Origin: Trichobilharzia szidati
Lineage: Eukaryota > Platyhelminthes > Trematoda > Strigeidida > Schistosomatidae
Assembly (NCBI GenBank): GCA_944472155.2
Contig: OX235271.1
Span: 42,582,633 to 42,646,632 of the forward strand
Length of the DNA stretch: 64,000 nt
Reading direction: 5' to 3'
In this document: piece after piece, positions 1 through 11,171 of the stretch
How the letters are laid out: each line of letters starts with the position of its first letter
Numbering within the stretch: position 1 is the stretch's first letter
Made by a program: the position numbers and the translations under genes
The notes under the pieces: generated by a model
What the model saw: the letters and a program-made list of their open reading frames with translations, nothing else
Database searches by the model: none
Told to the model about the DNA's origin: nothing

Positions 1-392
1 TACAAAAAGACGTATAGTAATAACAACTTGGTCCATTCCTCTATGCAAAAGATTTTTAGATATATTAAAATTATTCCTAACTCCAATTAAAATTTACATT
101 TACTAATTAGCGAATGATTATTATTCATTAGTGGATCCATTCAGCATGACTATGTTTTTTGATGTGTTCTATATAAATGAAACACTATCATTCACTAAAA
201 TACAGGTACATTTGGATGGTAGTCGTAATTTTAAGAAGAATTAAGGTTTTCATAATTGTGTAAGAAAACTAAAATACAAGGAAGCCAAGTGAATTAATTT
301 CATCTCTCTAAAATACAACACATGAAATTCAGTTAGATCAGAAAGTTATTTATTCTGACAATACACTCAGCAATAGCCATATTTCTTTACCT
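1..392. other. AT-rich stretch without recognised features
   Basis: No convincing reading frame, splice pattern or repeat was recognised here. It leads directly into the RTE-like fragment that follows. Confidence 0.4.
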
Positions 393-735
393 GAAAGCAG
401 AATTCGGTTCCGTCGACAGAGAGGTACTCTGGCGATGTTTGTCTGTGAAAGGAATACGGAGAAAGTATATTGCTCTAATCAAGGCACTCTACTCGAACTC
501 ATGCAGCCGCCAAGTAAAAGCCTACGGAGATTTGTTGTCTGAAGTAATGACAACCAGTGGTGTTCGTCAGAGATGCCCACTATCCTCATTTCTGTTTAAT
601 TTCATCATATATGTACTAATGAACTTAACCCTAACTGATTTCAGCAATTCAGGGATTGACTTGTTACCATCAAGGAATAATCTCATTGACTATGCGGATG
701 ACATATTCCTCCTGGGTGAAGTAGCTGATTGGTGT
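393..735 (+). pseudogene. RTE-like reverse transcriptase fragment (decayed)
   Basis: A short internal piece of a non-LTR reverse transcriptase. The translation follows the intact-looking RTE copy at 7481-8638 closely: a SVDREVLW block, KYIALIKALYSNS, TTSGVRQ followed by CPL, and a final YADD catalytic motif near 690-701. The palm-domain glycine after GVRQ is replaced by arginine and the usual SP after CPL is SS. Nothing before the SVDREVLW block or after the YADD region survives, so this is a fragment truncated on both sides. A foldback element starts at its 3' edge (729). It cannot encode an active enzyme. I am confident of the family and only moderately confident of the exact ends. Confidence 0.8.
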
Positions 736-923
736 TTTTACGAGTTTGACCACGGATTGATATCATTTAGAGAACCACTGAAGATCAGGGAGTACCAGAT
801 AGCTGTTTCATCCTAGTACTGCCGTTGATTCCAAAGCTAGGATGAAACAGTTGTCCAGTACTCTCTGGTTTTCAATGGTTTTCTAACTGATATCAATCCG
901 TGGTCAAACCCATAAAAACAATT
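729..923. mobile_element. Foldback (MITE-like) element, about 195 bp, almost wholly palindromic
   Basis: The two halves are imperfect reverse complements along nearly their whole length. The left end (TTTTTACGAGTTTGACCACG) pairs with the right end (CGTGGTCAAACCCATAAAAA), and inner blocks such as GTTTCATCCTAG and CTAGGATGAAAC also pair, leaving a short central loop around 818-832. It has no coding capacity. It lies at the end of the broken RTE fragment, consistent with insertion of a non-autonomous foldback element, but I could not define a clean target-site duplication. Confidence 0.7.
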
Positions 924-1746
924 GATATTCGCCTACAAAATGATTGCAAAGATAAACTGCTTAATTTCGCCTTCTCCATATCCATTTCCCAGTCGAAGTG
1001 TTACTGTGAAGCTAGTTCCATTAGATATGAGATTAAGCAAGTCCATCACGACATTTTCGAATGCCAACAACCATCATGATTTAGTACAGGACGGAATAAA
1101 GCGATAGGCTAATGTATGCTAGCTCTCCTTGTTGACACTGAACATAATGTCGACTTTAACAGAGTCTCTAAGGGTATTTATAGCATTTCCTGTAATGTCC
1201 GGCTTTTACATACAGTAGAGGCGATTGGAATTCATCTAAATGGATCAAATCACTGCGTTCATCGTTTCTATTAACTAAGACATCATTTGATTAGTAGAAA
1301 TCTGATTTGTTATTATAAAGAAGCTTTGTATCAGTGTAGAGCAGATGATGATGAACTAGTTAAAAAGATATCCGTTTCTCTATTTAGGTTATTTTTCTTC
1401 TGAGTAAAGAATATAATAAAACTCAATATTTTAAAAAATGGAATAAACTTATTCGTATAGCAGAAATCTCTTAAAATTTGTGTCGCACAAGATCTAGATA
1501 CAAGACGATAATCTGGACTTTCACAAACAACCTAGACTTACCTAATGAGTATTAGTCTTGTCAGCTTCTCTTTATTACATTTAGCATTATACATTTTGAT
1601 TGGACACTAGTTGGTAACTGGTATGATGTATCTAGTTCTTTGTTTAGTGAGGACTGAATTCTCCTATCAGTCATGTTTGCAATGTGGCCACCGTTCTAGT
1701 TGCCTCGCCGTCACAACGCATTGTACTGTGAATTGTTGATATTAGG
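924..1746. other. Non-coding interval, nothing recognised
   Basis: The stretch is AT-rich and shows only short chance reading frames. No RNA gene, repeat border or domain could be supported. Confidence 0.4.
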
Positions 1747-1995
1747 TGGCTGGAGGCAATCGGCAGAAAGCCTTGTTTGACCTAGGTCTCGTCCAATGCA
1801 GTCCTACAGAAGGCAAGATGCGATTTCGAATGGCTCTATGGTAACTTCTCTGACTGCGGCACTGGGTGACGCGGGTTCGAATTTCAGAAGGGATATGAGT
1901 TCCTTCAAGTTTACAGATACGCTTTACTGACTGGTGAGTGCCAACAAGCACTAAACGTAGGTCAAGCAAGGCTTCCTGCCGATTGCCTCCAGTCA
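1747..1995. mobile_element. Short interspersed element with 40-bp terminal inverted repeats and a box-B-like core
   Basis: The left end (GGAGGCAATCGGCAGAAAGC at 1752) recurs inverted at the right end (GCTTCCTGCCGATTGCCTCC near 1970-1990), giving about 40 bp of imperfect terminal inverted repeat. The middle contains GCGGGTTCGAATTTC (about 1871-1885), which resembles the B box of an RNA polymerase III promoter. No protein is encoded. It could be a foldback SINE or a MITE that captured a tRNA-like sequence. The structure is visible; the class is inference. Confidence 0.6.
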
Positions 1996-3142
1996 TCTAG
2001 CATCATCTTCAAGGTTTACAACCCTTTCCTTTATTTTTTGCGACGGAAGCGGATATATATGAAAAATAAAGTTAGAAGGATAGTGTAGTTATGAAGTCAA
2101 CTATGTAGTTGTCATTCATGTGAATTACTATGATGGTTAGTTTCATATATTGGGAAACATTGGATTGAATTGTGTATGGTGGGGGAACGCACGAGTTAGT
2201 ACAGATGCGGTGATCATGTATTACAGGTATGTCGCTTGTCTACGCCAACAAAGTATACAGCAGCTACCCGACTTCCCACCCCGCCACTTAGGCGGGAAAA
2301 CACAGCGAGGTAAGACGGAAAGTATATTTACGCAAGGAAACAATTATATACACACATATATTTATACATATATCGTCAGTGTTGTATACGTGAGAAAGGA
2401 AAATCCGTTGTTTATCTGTTTATTTCCAGACTGAACATCGGTTACCATATGAGTTAGTGATACCGTATTGGGGTGATATTTAAAGTGAAGGCTTTAGTTG
2501 CTGCAGCAGTGTCGAAACGTCTTTAGGACATGTCTCGGATACTCCATCAACTGAGATTACAAAAGTTATGTGCTGACTGCCTCAGATTCATTTCATAAAG
2601 GCTTCGTTAGACAATGTTATCTTGTACATAACTGTCCATTGAGCAAAGTATGCCAGCTCATGTCTTCTCGTCTCAAGTCACCACACTAGTATCAATTTGA
2701 CAGATAGTGCTTGTCTCATTTAACAGTGTAATCTGGCTGTTCGAATCCTCCTGTCAGATACAGGACTCTGAATAGTCACTCTTTGTTTAAATTGTACGTT
2801 CAAACCAATCAGCCTGATGCAGTATGTGTATTGTAAACCAGTATGACATTAATTAGTGGTACGCTAGACTATGATCTATGTCTTTTGTGTAACAGTGGGG
2901 GGATATTGTCTAGCTGTTTGAACTTTGCTTGTTGGAACAGGTTCGAGATCATCAAGTGAGAAGCTAAGTCAGTTAACTGCAATTCATGCATTGCTCAACA
3001 CAGTCTATCAGTGTGTACTAATGTATATGAGTTTACTAGTATGCTCAGTCAATCGTTTGTTTCCTAATCTTGAACTTTCCTCGAAAACTGTTTATATCGT
3101 TGAGTTTTTTTTGATTACTTTTTGTTTATCTTTTCCCCACAG

Positions 3143-3808
3143 CCCATACCAACTGACACAACTACAGAGTATGATTCAATGAAAACAAAATCTGAGTCTG
3201 ACGATTCAGATTCAGACCATAGTGATTCATCCTATGATATTGATGATGGACGGACAGTTACACATGTATCAAAATCAAAGGGTAAAAAGAAAGCTAAAAA
3301 GGATGGTCAAGTTGGTATAAGTGGTGACAAAGCTGCACAAGATAAGGCGAATAATGATGAGAGTGAAGAGAGTGATTTCGATCTAGAAGCTGCTCTAATG
3401 GATGAAGATGATAATGACAATAAAAGTGAGATTACAGGAGCTCCAGATGAACTGTCAGAATTCGAGTTGGAAGGTGATTCCAGCGATGAGTACAGTGACG
3501 AGAAGGACTCGTTTACTACAGATTTTGATGGTGATGATAATGAAGATTCCGATGTTGAAATGACTGACCTAACTAAATCTTCTAAACCTTCTGTTAATCG
3601 AAAAAAGAAAACGTCAGTAGCGGTTAAGAAGAAGGTGAAAACAAACAACCATGTTGTACCTAAAAAACCGATTCCCAAAGGGAAACGTGTGAGCGCTACA
3701 TCGAAATCCCAACAACCTGCAATTAAACACTCAGATCCAACCAAAACACAAAGCCTAGTAAAGGATAAAAAGAAGAAAGCTAAGAAAAGGCCCATTGTTG
3801 ACAAATAA
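3143..3808 (+). CDS. Terminal coding exon of an acidic, lysine-rich, probably nuclear or nucleolar protein (left-arm copy)
   Basis: An open frame of about 221 codons follows a good 3' splice site (TTTTCCCCACAG, ending 3142) and stops with TAA at 3806-3808. The first two thirds are rich in Asp, Glu and Ser in runs such as SDDSDSDHSDSSYDIDD and are interrupted by a KGKKKAKK cluster. The last third is strongly basic and ends in KDKKKKAKKRPIVDK. Alternating acidic tracts and lysine clusters are typical of chromatin, ribosome-biogenesis and nucleolar proteins and suggest nuclear localisation, but no catalytic fold is visible and I do not recognise the family. Upstream exons were not found, so this is probably only the C-terminal part. 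An almost identical copy lies in the right arm (55869-56534, minus), with one noticed Ser/Pro difference. No clear AATAAA follows the stop closely. Confidence 0.6.
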   Translation, partial: PIPTDTTTEYDSMKTKSESDDSDSDHSDSSYDIDDGRTVTHVSKSKGKKKAKKDGQVGISGDKAAQDKANNDESEESDFDLEAALMDEDDNDNKSEITGAPDELSEFELEGDSSDEYSDEKDSFTTDFDGDDNEDSDVEMTDLTKSSKPSVNRKKKTSVAVKKKVKTNNHVVPKKPIPKGKRVSATSKSQQPAIKHSDPTKTQSLVKDKKKKAKKRPIVDK

Positions 3809-3892
3809 CTTGTGAAACTTTGTATGTATATATATATATAAATTCTTGCATCTTTGGTTCTCTTCACTTTTATCATCTGACATATGTACATG

Positions 3893-3905
3893 AAAATACT
3901 TGCAT
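3893..3905. other. Empty target site matching the right-arm Penelope insertion
   Basis: The sequence AAAATACTTGCAT occurs once here. Its reverse complement ATGCAAGTATTTT occurs twice in the right arm (50453-50465 and 55774-55786), flanking the 5.3 kb insertion. This arm therefore preserves the pre-insertion state. Confidence 0.9.
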
Positions 3906-4204
3906 CTCAAAACAAAACAGACAAGAAATAGTTTGAGATGTTTCCAGTAAAAAAAATGTTGCAAACACTTCATTGTAGTTAAAGAAGTACATATGTAAAC
4001 ATCAACTAGCATTTTATAATTGTTTTCCACATTAATTTGTTTATTGAATATATCACACAGTGTAACAGGATTATTTGCTGGATGACTTTTTGACCACAAT
4101 ATATCGTTCATAATCATATCATCAATTATAACTACACAGTTTCGGAACTCGCATTCCTAGTGTTCTTTTTTCCTCCCCATTCTTCATAGGGATATTAGAA
4201 TCTT

Positions 4205-5840
4205 CTAGATGTTCAGGAAATGTATTGAATCATTCTCGTTGCAAATATTTTCAGATGATTTGATAAATAAAGCTTCCGTTATGAATCTCTCCCTCGAACC
4301 TGTTATATTAGATTTTAATACTATCACTTTGTTCCACCCTATTGTATGGTTGTGTGTAACTGTATATACTGCTATAGGTGAGCTATTTTCTACATTTCTT
4401 ATCTTATTAGGGTCAACTGACCTCGATTTCGCTAGGTTTTTGTGCTCCGCTAATCTGAATGACCCAGTGCTTTTACTTGAACCTGACATTAATTGCAGGG
4501 TCCCAGATAAACTAAGTTGTTTTGTTTAATTGGCTCCACAAGACCCTTTAACCGATGAAGCTCATTTCTCATTAAGTTTGTGGGTGGTTTGAGTCGTCTT
4601 TTTATTCCTGCATTGTTAAGAATTCTACTTAAGGTTTCAGAGGCTCCTTTCCTGTATGGAAGCACTACTGATGTTTGAAATTACCTGTCGTTTGTGTTAT
4701 CATCTATCTGTGTATTATTGTTTTGCATGTCGTCCTTATTACCATTAATTTCATTTCCCTACATAATTCCTGATTAATATGTCAAGCTAATTATTAGATT
4801 TCAAGGTTCCTCTTATATGCTTCACTTCCTGTCTTAGATTTTCCTTGTTACTATTTAGTTTTTTGCCCTATTACTTAAACATTTCACCAATCCTATTGTT
4901 ACTGACATAGTGTGGGATGGGCCGAAACCCAAATATCGGTTTGAATGTGTGGGTTTTCTGTACACACTAGTGTTCAAATTCTCATCTTCTTTCCTTTTTA
5001 TGCTACAATCTAACATTAGAAGATCCTCTTCATGACTTTCCGGTTTATAAGTGAATTGCATTGCCTCTACTTTTGAGTTGATGTGTTCGAAAACCTATTC
5101 ATATATTGTGCCTTTAGTACTGTGAATGTGTCGTCTACATACCTCCACTATTCTTTGTGAGTAGGACTGGACGTTTCAATCACAGAGCGTCTTCATTTAC
5201 CCATTAATATATCTGCCACTGTTAGGGATATAGGCTATCCCCTGGGAACTCCCTGAGTTTGTTTGTATATTTTGCCTTATCATTTAAATACTATGGAAGT
5301 CAGGCATAGCTGCAATCCCGGCATGATGTCTTCTTGTAGCACTCTGCTCCTAAATTCGGGTTCTCGGTCAGAAATGAGTTCGTTTCTGACCACTTCTATA
5401 GCCCACATCTATCCGGATTCACGTATATAAATTGATGTCGATGCTATCTAATTTTAGACTGTCTAATGTGTTTTAGTTCATAAGACGTAGACAGTCTAGA
5501 TTTTGAGCAGCCTTTAACTGGATTTGATACCATGGCGGAATATTTTGAACAGTTCACAAGTAGGGGAATTTCTGAAATTATCTATGGATCTAATGGAGCA
5601 TCCTGACTTATGAACTCTAACATTACCATATATCCTGCCGGGACAATTAGTTTCGGGCATCAAACTAAGCCATTTAGACTCATCTGGAAACGGCCTCTTT
5701 CGGTATATAAGATTCGCTGTGGATTTCTTAATCTTGTTCACGTCTGTTGATCTCTTAATTCCTTCATACGATCCTGTTTGTATGTGAGTATTAACCTTCT
5801 CCAAATAGTCTGATTTGTCTAATACCATTTGTATCACTTC
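4205..5840 (-). pseudogene. Decayed Penelope-like element (left-arm copy)
   Basis: Three minus-strand fragments appear in the right order for a Penelope-like reverse transcriptase with a C-terminal extension. At 5514-5837 there is a region resembling the segment before RT motif A (RIYGNVRVHKSG, compare RLYGLPKVHKPG in the copy at 51215-53128). At 4855-5061 there is the region after the catalytic motif (FTYKPESHEEDLLMLDCSIK followed by YRKPTHSNRYL). At 4205-4489 there is a tail resembling the linker and C-terminus after the GIY-YIG endonuclease. Stops and frame changes separate the pieces and the catalytic YVDD region is lost. It is much more decayed than the Penelope copies at 51-55 kb, so it is an older insertion that predates the duplication of the arms. 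The mirror copy is 48517-50152. Confidence 0.7.
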
Positions 5841-6647
5841 TATCTGACTTAGTAGTTACTATATCTTTGTTACTCTTATGGTTTTTAGACATTCTATTTC
5901 TGATTTCAACAAATTACAGATTTCACTCTTTTTTGTCGTTTATTGTCAGCCAGCTCGTACTTCATCTGCAGTTGTTTTATCTAGCCCATTTAGTGCTATT
6001 TCTATTGTTGAGATTACATCCTCGGGTTTCAGCTTGTCTACTGCTACAATGAAATCTCCAATGCACTTATTTCATCACTTGTCCAGGACATTTGGCAAGT
6101 CCCACGCCACCACCCTCTCGACGAATGGGAAGGAATAATAAGCACTAAAAACCCAAGTTTCGAGACAGTGCACTTCCAATTTAGGTGGTTATATTCAATA
6201 AGTAAATGAATATGGAATTACATAATACCACAGTGCCTATGTCAAACAATTTAAAGTCGTCCGTTTTTTAGGTTCCCCTCTCCTGGTAACGACAGTAATG
6301 GTTTCGCGTCCTGAATTGTCTAGTATTGTTTAGGGATAGTTGTTAGGTCACGACCTCATCCGTCTCCATAGTTGTTGTGTAATTTACCTAATGTTTGTCA
6401 TTCTAGTCTTCTGGTTGACAAGACAGTAGGATATAGTTCGTGGGCATTCCGATTTGATTTACACTTCGCGCTCACTAGTCACTCATCAGTGAGATGTTTC
6501 TCCAATTCATAGAACCCTGTATTTATTCAGGTTCTTCAACTTTTAATGTTTAATGTGGGAGTCAAAGCTCTTGCTACCTGACTACTGCAACCGGACTGTA
6601 CTTAATCTAGTGAGAACGTTGCAGGCTTGATCGTGCATCTTCGTCTA
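5841..6647. other. Non-coding interval in the left arm
   Basis: Short open frames are visible (for example 5878-6138) but none matches a family I recognise. The interval lies between the decayed Penelope copy and the RTE insertion and is repeated in the right arm at 47710-48516. It contains an AGTCACTCATCAGTGAG palindrome near 6477-6493. Confidence 0.4.
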
Positions 6648-6662
6648 CCATAAGGCACCCAC
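6648..6662. repeat. Target-site duplication, 5' copy, of the left-arm RTE
   Basis: CCATAAGGCACCCAC is repeated exactly at 8939-8953, directly flanking the truncated RTE element. A 15-bp perfect direct repeat is the normal footprint of target-primed reverse transcription. Confidence 0.9.
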
Positions 6663-8938
6663 CCCCAGCTCGATCAGGAAACTAAGTCCCTATTTGAGGA
6701 AGAACTAGCTAAACACATATCTGAGTTTGATAGCTGCGCTCACCCTGAAGAAGCCTGGAAGAATATTCAGTCAGCCATAGATACAGCTGTGAATAAGGTA
6801 AATCCAAAGGTGATTAAAAACCATTGGATTTCGACTGCCTCATCCGAACTGATAGATGCTACAAGACTTATTCCGGCGAGCTCCGAATTCAATGAGGAGC
6901 GAAAGCTGCACAAAAGGAAACTTACGAAAAGTCTCCGCAAGGACCGTGAACAGTGGTGGTTGACAAAGGCGAAAGAGATGGAAAAAGCATCGGCGATAGG
7001 CAACTCTTTAGACTGATCAGGGAAACGGGTGGGAGAAGGCAAATCATAAGTGAGACTATTTCTGAGAAAAATGGCTCCTTAATTAGCTCTCAGGATAGAC
7101 GCCTTGAACCCTGGAAAGAACAATTTAACTTGCCTACAGCCACACTGAGCCTCCCCGCCATCCAGCACACACTCGAATGGTACATAGACACTGGCCCGCC
7201 GTCTGTAAGTGAGGTCACAAAAGCTATCTGTAATCTGAAACAAGGCAAAGCGGCAGGACCCAACGGAATTATTCCGGAGGTGTTTAAATATGGGGGTGAC
7301 ATACTAGTATATAGTTTAACTAAGGTACTAGGTAACGTCTGGGAATCAGAGACGGTTCCATCAGATTGAGGTAAGTCACTTATTATACCAATATTCAAGA
7401 AGGGAGACAAGTCCTCATGTGATAATCATAGAGGAATCAGCCTGACGAACATAGTCTCTAAAATCCTAGGCTCAGTAATCATGCACAGACTAAGCCGAAC
7501 TCGGGAGGAACAAACGAGGGAAAATCAAGCGGGCTTTAGGCCAGGTAGAGGGTGCATAGATCATATCTTCACTCTCCGACAGATCCTAGAACATAGACAC
7601 ACTTTTAGGCGTCCAACAATTGCCATATTTCTTGACTTGAAGGCGGCCCTCGACTCCGTGGATCGAGAGGTACTATGGCAATGTTTGACTGTGAAGGGAG
7701 TGCCAAGAAAATACATTGCACTAATCAAGGCACTCTACTCAAACTCACGTAGCCATGTAAGGGCTTATGGGGAATTGTCATCTGAATTGATAACAACCAG
7801 TGGTGTCCGTCAAGGATGTCCACTTTCCCCTTTTCTGTTTAACTTCATCATAGATATGCTAATGGAAGTATCCTTAACTGAACTTAACGACTTGGGAATC
7901 GACTTGTTACCAGGGAATAGTCTTATGGACTTAGAATATGCAGACGACATAGTTCTGTTAGGGGAGGACGCTGACAAAATGCAGAGTCTTCTAAACACCT
8001 TGAGCAGCAATCTTCATATGTTTGGCATGCGATTCGCCCCTGTAAAATGTAAGATGCTGCTACAGGACTGGACTACGTCAACTCCTAGCTTAGTGATAGG
8101 GAGTGAAGTGATAGAACATGTTGACCACTTCACCTATTTGGGAAGTTGTATCAGCACCAACGGATTGATTGGTGACGAAATCACAGCACGGATCCAAAAA
8201 GCTCGGGCTGCTTTCGCTAACTTACACCGTCTCTGGCGTAGGCGTGACATCCGGCTATCAACCAAGGTACGTGTGTACTGCTCAGCAGTTCGCTCCGTCT
8301 TTCTCTATGGCGGTGAGACGTGGCCATTGAGAGCGGAAGACATGAAGAGATTGTCTGTTTTTGACCACAGATGTTTACGATCTCTTTCTCGCGTTAGGTG
8401 GTATAATAAGGTAAGTAATGTTGACGTTAGGCGTAGAGTGTTGGGCAAAGAGGGAAAATCAATCGAAGAGGCTATAAAATTACATAGATTGAGATGGCTA
8501 GGTCACGTGCTGCGCATGCCTAGCCATCGCCTCCCCCGACGGGCATTACTAGCTGATATAGGTGCAGGTTGGTTGGAAAAGAGTAAGTGGTGGCCAAACA
8601 AAAACATGGCATCAATCCATGAAATCCTTGACAGTTAAACTGAGTCAGGTAGGGAGATGCAGACTTCCGGGTTGGGGCCCTCGAGACTCCAAGAATCAAT
8701 GGCTGGAGACACTAGGTGACATGGCTCAAAATCGTTGTCAATGGCTTACGCAGATGTATTCAATCTGTTTAACCTTCATATTCCTTTCTACCATTACTCA
8801 TTCTGTTTCACTCTTATACCTCTCAAAACTCTACTGATTCTCTTGACTCATTTTCTTGTCTACCTTTGTGTGTTCTTTGGAACGTGGCAACTCAAACTGC
8901 TGCACTTCGGTGCCAAGTTCTATGTTGAATCCAGCCAG
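6663..8938 (+). mobile_element. 5'-truncated RTE-like non-LTR retrotransposon (left-arm copy)
   Basis: The element is bounded by perfect 15-bp target-site duplications. It lacks the whole apurinic-type endonuclease domain and begins in the region between endonuclease and reverse transcriptase, so it is a classic dead-on-arrival 5' truncation. It ends in a 3' untranslated stretch after the C-terminal coding region without a long poly(A), as in many RTE elements. It was present before the arms duplicated because both arms contain the same truncation and the same target-site duplications. Confidence 0.9.
6735..8837 (+). pseudogene. RTE-like reverse transcriptase reading frame with three lesions
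   Basis: A non-LTR reverse transcriptase would copy element RNA at a nicked target. Here the frame runs from ISEFDSCAHPEEAWKNIQ (about 6720) through the RT core: ICNLKQGKAAGPNGI (motif 1 region), IPIFKKGDKSSCDNHRGISL, NQAGFRPGRGCIDHIF, IFLDLKAALDSVDRE (motif A with the catalytic Asp), SGVRQGCPLSPFLFNF, and LEYADDIVLLGE (motif C, YADD intact, near 7930-7965). A thumb and C-terminal region follow, including RLRWLGHVLRMPSHRLPR. Lesions seen: a frameshift near 7000, a TGA at 7367-7369 where SDWGKS is expected, and a second frameshift near 8570, after which the frame continues to about 8760 (LPGWGPRDSKNQWLETLGDMAQNR). The endonuclease is absent. It is not functional, though the catalytic core is otherwise well kept. 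Confidence 0.88.
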
Positions 8939-8953
8939 CCATAAGGCACCCAC
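8939..8953. repeat. Target-site duplication, 3' copy, of the left-arm RTE
   Basis: Exact copy of the 15 bp at 6648-6662. It directly follows the RTE 3' end (TTGAATCCAGCCAG). Confidence 0.9.
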
Positions 8954-9066
8954 ACTACTCACTATCCGACTGACATATTAGGCACCGAATTAGTGTTTAC
9001 GTCGAAACTGACATTTCCGGACTGTCGTGTGACAGAATTCTACACTAGGAGGTAGAAACCAAAGAA

Positions 9067-9247
9067 TATCGGTGGTTAGGACTCTCGCCAACCATCCACA
9101 TGGTCCGGGGTTCGATCCCCCACCGACGCACATCCGATATCTATGGTCGGCCTGCAAAATTTGGGCTACCGATATCCATGCTGAAAATGCCATACTTGTA
9201 CTGAAAATACGATGTGGCATCAAGCTGTAATCAAAAATAAAAAATAA
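9067..9247 (+). mobile_element. tRNA-derived SINE (left-arm copy)
   Basis: The head carries a clear box-B/T-arm, GGGGTTCGATCCCC (9107-9120), with a perfectly pairing stem. The box A region (GGTGGTTAGGACTC) is shortened compared with the copy at 24362. A non-tRNA body (GCAAAATTTGGGCTACCGATATCC) and an A-rich tail of AAAAATAAAAAATAA type follow. Related copies are at 24362-24559, 27829-28026, 36068-36263 and 45110-45290. The element would depend on a LINE for movement; which one is unknown. Confidence 0.75.
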
Positions 9248-10431
9248 GTTTACTGATTAGTGCAACTGACACGCTTCTACTCACAGTAACAATTGGTGTT
9301 ACGGAACAAGTTACCACAAATAGCCACAGTGAAGGAATTAAAGGTGGTGTTTATCTGCTCCATTACGCACTGATACATTGATCAACAGAGTAGGATTGGT
9401 AACGTTTATAATGGTCTGATTGATCTAGTGACCTCTTGGTTATCCGACACAGTTAACATCTCTACTCAGCCACCTGCATGCATAATATTATATGAGCTGA
9501 CTGCGTTTCAGGCGCGAGAGGACGTGAACAATGCAGTGACATCAAACCAAGATGTATACCAATGGGCAATTACAAACATAACGAGCTCCTACTGAAGAAT
9601 TGAACTGCGCAATCCATTAAACCGTGGCTCATTTTGTCAACTGTTTATGACAAACTAAAGCAGATCATGTTTTGGAGACCAACTACAACCACTCGGATAT
9701 CCGATAGGCTGTCATCCGGAGACTTAGTTTTCTAGAATAAATAAGGGGCGAAGATATTGCAGCCCGAGGGAAGGACCTAGTCAGCTCGTGCACGAGGAAC
9801 GAAACTTATACCTGCACATACCAGGTACATGGCAAGCACATTAAGACGTCAACAAATGGTACATTGACGAGACACAGAGCGAACCAAATGACTTCTGAAC
9901 AACCTATTTCCACAATGAATGACGAAAACAAACACGGACCATGTGACGATCCAGCCTGGGCTTTCACACTATACTACGGCTTCTGCATAAGGAAAATTTC
10001 CTACGCTAACCAAAGTGGAGATTTAGAGTCAGTGTGAGTCTGACAACCAGTTTCCATAATGCTAAATGACCAAATACGTTATTCGCACTCCGATGGCCTA
10101 CTAAAACCTAAGTAGTGCACCACCCAAACACATGCCGCTCACTTGTGATATGATAAGCACTTCCTGCTGATAAAGCTAGCAGCTACGTCCGTAGTCTTGT
10201 ATTTAGGAAATAGGGGATAGTGAGCTCATATTAGCTCCAATCGACGTTGGGCTGTACACAAGTTTCCTTGAGTGAAATCGCTATGCAGGATTTGCTCTTA
10301 ATGACCAGTCAGCATATCGATGACTATTTAAGACTGTAGTAAACCTAAATAGCATTGGGCCCGTTAAGCGTTTGAACAGTCAGTATACATTGTGAACAAA
10401 CACGCATGTGGGGCACTATTAGATGTGAACA
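9248..10431. other. Non-coding interval in the left arm
   Basis: No domain-bearing frame or repeat was recognised. It lies downstream of the small multi-exon gene on the minus strand and is mirrored at 43926-45109. Confidence 0.4.
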
Positions 10432-11171
10432 CAATGAGCACACCAATCAAAAAATTTATTGAACACAATGATCATACAGACTACAGTTCGCATATATAAC
10501 TCCGATGCATTTCTGATTGCCTGCTGCAAGTCACGTTTAGTTCATTGATAACATGCGTACATCACGTAGTTGTCCAAAGTGTACTAAAAGTGGAAGAAAC
10601 GAGCCATTAGAGAAAGTCAAGTAAACAGTGAATCAGGAGACTACTAGATACATCTCGTCTCAGACGGGGAAAGATGTTTCATCATTGCTTACCTTTTAAC
10701 TTCCATGTGAATCAATTTAAGAATACAGCTAATTCGTCCATCGTCAAGCTTTCCATTCATAGTATCACCAACTTCCAGAGAGCTGAAAATAAGTAGGAGA
10801 ATGTAGTCCAGTGAACGAAGTTTTAGAATATGAGGTCAGTTAATACATGCATACATCTCGTCTCAGACGGGGAAAGATGTCTCATCATTGTTTACCTTTT
10901 CGTCACCATCACATTTCTCTCATGTGAATAGATTCTGAAGTTAAGCTAAGGCGCTCATCGTCAACCTTCTCGTTCAAAGTATCACCAGGTCTTGCAACTT
11001 TCAATGAGCTGAAATTAATTAGAAAATTCGTTTGAATGGACGGTACATTGAAGGGATCAGTTAATACATGCATACATCTCGTCTCAGACGGGGAAAGATG
11101 TCTCATCACAAAAAGAACTACACTCACCTTGATCTCATCTGTTCCTTGGCGCTCACCAACGGAGTAACAAC
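10432..11171 (-). CDS. Small multi-exon gene of unknown function (left-arm copy), partial
   Basis: This is the mirror of the gene described at 43186-43925. On the minus strand the proposed exons are 11128-11171, 10896-11008, 10693-10782 and a terminal exon ending near 10432. Exon borders show AG before and GT after each internal exon. The exon at 10896-11008 ends in a frame with TGA after HMREM, whereas the exon at 10693-10782 stays open. The only coding difference noticed from the right arm is Ser versus Ile in the LTSES region. No family is recognised. Upstream exons, including a start codon, were not identified. Confidence 0.45.

Noticed and set aside
2150..2434. A coding exon spanning the outer border of the left arm (94 codons)
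   Set aside because: There is a donor-like GAGGTAAG at about 2309 and a matching frame in the right arm, but its phase does not fit the acidic exon downstream and no acceptor is shared by the two arms.
3307..3891. Long minus-strand open frame opposite the acidic exon
   Set aside because: It is the shadow of the Asp/Ser-rich plus-strand frame, giving artificial Ser/Leu/Phe runs, and has no independent signal.
9067..9140. Functional tRNA gene
   Set aside because: The T arm is good but box A is shortened and no proper anticodon arm forms. It is the head of a SINE with an unrelated body and A-rich tail.
10909..11127. A 72-codon single-exon gene on the minus strand
   Set aside because: The frame reads through an intron hairpin into an exon. 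Splice sites at both exon edges explain it better as a duplicated exon plus intron.
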